Shown: in pieces, positions 60,472-64,000 of the stretch
Layout of the letters: each line of letters starts with the position of its first letter
How positions within the stretch are numbered: position 1 is the stretch's first letter
NCBI GenBank assembly: GCA_944474755.1
Contig: OX104113.1
Coordinates: 55,944,074-56,008,073, forward strand
DNA from: Limnoperna fortunei
Lineage: Eukaryota; Mollusca; Bivalvia; Mytilida; Modiolidae
Length of the DNA stretch: 64,000 bases
Direction: 5' to 3'
The notes under the pieces: model-generated
What the model was told of the DNA's origin: nothing
Database searches by the model: none
Seen by the model: the letters and a program-made list of their open reading frames with translations, nothing else
Program-made: the position numbers and the translations under genes

Positions 60472-62112
60472 GTGGCTAAAGATATTGGAAATGACAAAAT
60501 AATAGATATAGATAACCACCCTAGTCTAAACAAAATAAATGAACATAAACAGGAAAATCATGAATTAAAATTTAATGAAATTGATGAGAATTATGTTAAT
60601 AAACTTCTAAATAAAGTAAATATTAAAAAAGCTACAGGAAGAGATGGCATTTCACCGAAACTGTTAAAATTAGCGAAACCCATAATTGTTAAACCTATAA
60701 CTAGATTAATAAACAAAAGCATAACCTCATCTGAATTTCCCGATAAACTGAAAGAAGCTCAAGTAGTACCATGCCACAAGAAAAATAATGCCCTTGATAA
60801 AACTAATTATAGACCAGTTAGCATACTTCCTTTTATCTCTAAATTTTTTGAAAGAACAATTTATGATCAATTAGTTAACTATTTTGATAATATTTACCAC
60901 CCCTTTCTGTCGGCTTTTAGGTCAGGATATGGATGTCAAACTGTTTTATTAAAAATTATTGAAGACTGGAAAAAAGCTCTTGATGAAAATAAATATGTAG
61001 CAGCCATCCTAATGGACTTGTCTAAGGCTTTCGATTGCCTACCTCACAATCTACCCATGCATAAATTAAAGTCATATGGTCTGTCAAATGATAGTTTGAA
61101 ACTTCTAAATAACTATTTATCTAATAGAAAACAATGTGTAAAAATAGGAAATAATTTAAGTGATTGGGATACAATTTATAAAGGTGTCCCACAGGGCTCA
61201 ATTTTAGGACCTGCCTTATTCAATATTTTCTTAAACGATATATTTTACTTTATAAATGACAGTTCTTTATACAACTATGCTGATGACAACACAATTTCTT
61301 ATTCTGGCTACAACATAGAACAATTAATAAATATTTTGGAAACTGACAGTCTAAATTTAATTCAATGGTTTAAAGATAATCAAATGGAAGCTAATCCCAA
61401 TAAATTTCAGGCAATAGGTATAGGAAATAAAACACATGATAAACATATAACTTTTAATTTAAATAATAATATAATTAAATGTGAAAACGAAGTAAAACTA
61501 TTAGGCGTAACCATTGACTATCAACTAAAATTTGACACACATATAACAAACATTTGCAAAAAGGCATCAAGACAGCTAAACGTACTTAAAAGGCTAGGAA
61601 AATACCTTAATAAATTAGGAAAATTAACAATATACCATTCTTTTATTCTTTCAAACTTTAATTTTTGCCCAGTCACATGGCACTTCTGCAGTGAACAAAA
61701 CACCAAAAACATGGAAAAAATTCAGGAAAGGGCTTTAAAATTTATTTATAATGATGATAACACTAGCACATATGAAGAACTACTTGAAAAATCAAAACTC
61801 CCGTCCCTTAAAATCAGAAGAGTAAGAACTATTGCTTTAGAAACTTTTAAAATTATTAACAAAATGAGTCCAGTCTATTTACAAGATCTTGTTGAAATAA
61901 AAACACACAAATATTCTTTTAGGCATCACAACACAGCAAAACTCCCCAGTGTCAGGACAACAAGGTATGGTATAAAATCTTTTCGATATTTTTCTGCTAA
62001 AACCTGGAATGACCTGCCTGAGCATTTTAGGAATGAATCTTCATTCCAACAATTTAAAAATTTAATTAACTCATGGGATGGCAAGTCATGCCACTGCTCT
62101 GCTTGCATTTAA
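60472..62112 (+). CDS. LINE reverse transcriptase, 546-codon open frame (CR1/Jockey-like)
   Basis: Copies LINE RNA into DNA at the target site. Motifs in order: KKATGRDGISPKLLKLA (residues about 52-68), NYRPVSILPFISKFFERTIY (111-), LSAFRSGYGCQT, ILMDLSKAFDCLPH with catalytic Asp 182, GVPQGSILGPALFNIFLNDI, and YADDN with Asp 271-272. Further on come VKLLGVTIDYQLKFDTHI and a C-terminal end with TWNDLPEHFRN and a CHCSACI tail. The initial Met is arbitrary: the homologous frame continues upstream (DIILEENGKIINDQ, FNNFF) and is joined by a one-base T excess in a T7 run near 60460. The endonuclease is missing. The long undamaged frame implies a recent insertion, but the copy cannot be autonomous. 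Confidence 0.9.
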   Translation: MAKDIGNDKIIDIDNHPSLNKINEHKQENHELKFNEIDENYVNKLLNKVNIKKATGRDGISPKLLKLAKPIIVKPITRLINKSITSSEFPDKLKEAQVVPCHKKNNALDKTNYRPVSILPFISKFFERTIYDQLVNYFDNIYHPFLSAFRSGYGCQTVLLKIIEDWKKALDENKYVAAILMDLSKAFDCLPHNLPMHKLKSYGLSNDSLKLLNNYLSNRKQCVKIGNNLSDWDTIYKGVPQGSILGPALFNIFLNDIFYFINDSSLYNYADDNTISYSGYNIEQLINILETDSLNLIQWFKDNQMEANPNKFQAIGIGNKTHDKHITFNLNNNIIKCENEVKLLGVTIDYQLKFDTHITNICKKASRQLNVLKRLGKYLNKLGKLTIYHSFILSNFNFCPVTWHFCSEQNTKNMEKIQERALKFIYNDDNTSTYEELLEKSKLPSLKIRRVRTIALETFKIINKMSPVYLQDLVEIKTHKYSFRHHNTAKLPSVRTTRYGIKSFRYFSAKTWNDLPEHFRNESSFQQFKNLINSWDGKSCHCSACI

Positions 62113-62680
62113 CCTGCTTGTGCTTATAAATTATTTATTCTCTACATGTAGTGCTGCATTTATATTTAGAGTTAAAGCTGCTGTCTTAATATAGTGCTAA
62201 TCTTTCTATGTCTCTCAGTATAAATATATATAGCTTTTTTGACAGCTATTGATGTGTTCAATACCATGGTAATGGTAATGGTTTCTAATAATAATATAAT
62301 ATTATGGTAATAGTATCTAATAATAATATAATAATAAGTCAAAAGAAGTTGTCTTTAGTATATGCTTTTATGATCTTTTATATTTTAAATGTCTTAACCT
62401 GGCTTAATCATTGGCATTTTTTCTCACTAGATGCTTATTAATACCTGCTTTTATACTTTCTAAATTATTTTAACCTGCTGTTTTTTACTGACTAGTTATT
62501 TAGCTACATGTACCTGTGCTGTTTTATGTATATTGTTTTAACATGTATGTATGTATATTTTAATATTGTGTCTCTGTTGTTGTCTATGTATGTATGTCGG
62601 ATTTAAAAGCTCTGTAGAGCTTGTGTTTACTGTTTTGATACACCGACTTTAAATAAAGCTTTTTGTCTTTGTCTTTGTCT
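62113..62680 (+). other. 3' untranslated region of the young LINE
   Basis: From the stop codon to the TTTGTC tail. It contains TAATAATAATAT-type low-complexity near 62285-62335, ATGTATGTATGT repeats near 62545-62595 and AATAAA at about 62651. Confidence 0.8.
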
Positions 62681-64000
62681 AGATGGATCAAAGTTAATAG
62701 AGGCCTTCTACAGTGCTATACATACAAGAAAAATTAACACCACGGAAGAGGTCCTAAATACCATTGCCCTTTTATGTAAAATGAATGAAAAAAATAATTG
62801 CTTCTAGGGTCTTCTAACGTACATAGGACCCTGAGGATTCAAACGAGACCCATTGGAAGGTAATCGGTGCTGGCGTTGAGAAGATTGATCAAAGTTACTT
62901 GAGGCCTTTTATAGTACTATACATACAAGAAAAAAATAGCACTTCGGAATAAGTCTTAAGTACCATGGGTCTTATATATAAAACGAATGAAAAAATAATT
63001 GCTTCAAGGGTCTTCTAACGTAAATGAAACCCTGACGATTAAAACCAGCCCCATTGGAAAGTAATCGGTGCTGGCGTTGAGAAGATGGATCAAAGTTAAT
63101 AGAGACCTTCTATAGTACCACACATACAAGAAAAATTAGGACCACTGAATAGGTCTTAAGTACCATGGGTCTGAAATGTAAAACTAATGGACAAATAATT
63201 GATTCCAGTGTCTTCTAACGTACATGGAGCCTTGCCGATTAAAAACCAGACCCATTGGAAAGTAATCGGTGCTGTCGTTGAGAAGATGTTAATAGAGATC
63301 TTCTATACAAAAAAATTAGCACTACGGAAAAGGTCCCAAGTACCATGGGTCTTATATGTAAAATGAATGGACCAATAATTGATTCCATGGTTGCCTTATA
63401 TACATAGGGCCCTGACGATTTTAATCCAGACCCATTGGAAGGTAATCGGTGCTGGCGTTGAGAAAATAGATCAAAGTCAATAGAAGCCTTCTGCCGTGCT
63501 ATACATACAAGAAAAATTAGCACCACGGAAGTGGTCCTAAATACCATTGCCCTTTTATGTAAAATGAATGAAAAAAATAATTACGTCAAGTGACTTCTAA
63601 CGTACATGGGACCCTGACGATTTACACGAGACCCATTGGAAGGTAATCGGTGCTGGCGTGGAGAAGATGGATCAAAGTTAAAAGAGGCCTTCTATAGTAC
63701 TGTACATACAAGAAAAAATAGCATCATGGAATAAGTCCTAAGTACCATGGCTCTAATAGTAAAATTAATGGCCCAATCATTGATTTCAGGGTCTTCTAAC
63801 GTACATAGGGCCCTGACAATTTTAAACCACACCCATTGGAAGGTAATCGGGGCAGGCGTTGAGAAGTTTGATCAAAGTTAATACAGGCCTTCTGTAGTAC
63901 TATACATACAAGAAAAATTAGCATCACGGAAGAGGTCCTCAACTCTATTGCCCTTTTATGTGAAATGAATAGAAAAATGATTGCTTCTAGGGTCTTCTAA

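Larger units (their letters stand above)
60346..62680 (+). mobile_element. Young 5'-truncated LINE inserted in the 200-bp array
   Basis: AGATG flanks both sides (60341-60345 and 62681-62685) and belongs to the array unit, so the insertion splits one unit precisely. The 3' end has AATAAA near 62651 and a TTTGTC hexamer repeat as tail. The 5' end carries an inverted pair GTTAATATTGCCCT / AGGGCAATATTAAC (60349-60382). Confidence 0.9.
57800..64000 (+). repeat. Satellite-like array, unit about 200 bp, continues past the window
   Basis: All units have one orientation. The GGCGTTGAGAAGATGGA phrase recurs near 57918, 58311, 58512, 58911, 59113, 59314, 59514, 59927, 60128 and 60330, then at 62685, 62870, 63070, 63270, 63450, 63650 and 63850: period 200-202 bp. 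Other unit phrases: GGACCAATAATTGATTCCAG, GAGACCCATTGGAAGGTAAT, AGCACCACGGAATAGGTCCT and AAGTACCATGGGTCTTATAT. Several units contain GGGCCC (ApaI). About 20 units, split by a LINE at 60346-62680. Confidence 0.93.

Overview
This is an AT-rich eukaryotic window with no complete host gene that I can support. It is a dense mosaic of transposable elements, fold-back elements and tandem repeats. The mix points to a bivalve mollusc: Tc1-like transposons, THAP/ISL2EU-like and MULE-like DNA transposons, a DIRS-like tyrosine-recombinase retroelement, several LINE clades and tRNA-headed SINEs with a conserved central core. A short interspersed motif near 26.85 kb (GACGAAACGCGCGTCTGGCG) is one I remember as very common in Mytilus, so a mytilid mussel is my best guess. 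That is recollection, not a search result.

Layout. 1-2.7 kb: featureless AT-rich DNA. 2.7-10.2 kb: a stack of nested inverted-repeat (fold-back) elements, three of which have tips built of short tandem repeats of about 10 bp. Inside them lie LINE 3' fragments, a 99% identical 205-bp duplication and a huge (AATA)n/(GACA)n/(GATA)n microsatellite. 10.2-14.5 kb: another inverted-arm region enclosing a small MITE that was itself hit by a MULE-like transposon leaving a 9-bp target duplication. 14.5-27.8 kb: DIRS-like remnant, broken Tc1 copies, SINE, hairpin elements, an SGNH-hydrolase-like remnant and an RTE-like LINE remnant. 28.2-36 kb: three LINE fragments lying between two arrays of about 23 bp that look like inverted counterparts. 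36-39 kb: a THAP/DDE transposon gene with a tandemly duplicated THAP exon, then a 0.9-kb element with GACTATCCGC-type arms. 39.3-48.8 kb: SINE, an orphan terminal-exon candidate, a duplicated hairpin element and a broken Tc1. 48.84-56.32 kb: a satellite-like array (about 144 bp unit) that changes orientation several times. 57.8-64 kb: a second array (about 200 bp unit, often with a GGGCCC site) running off the window end, split by a young LINE copy whose 546-codon reverse transcriptase frame is open.

The genes do not form a pathway: almost every coding stretch is a mobile-element protein, mostly decayed. The strongest items for follow-up are the fold-back family with 10-bp terminal repeats, the polarity-switching 144-bp array, the THAP exon duplication and the GACA/GATA tract. 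Coordinates of element edges are read by eye and may be off by some bases unless a target duplication or splice site is stated.
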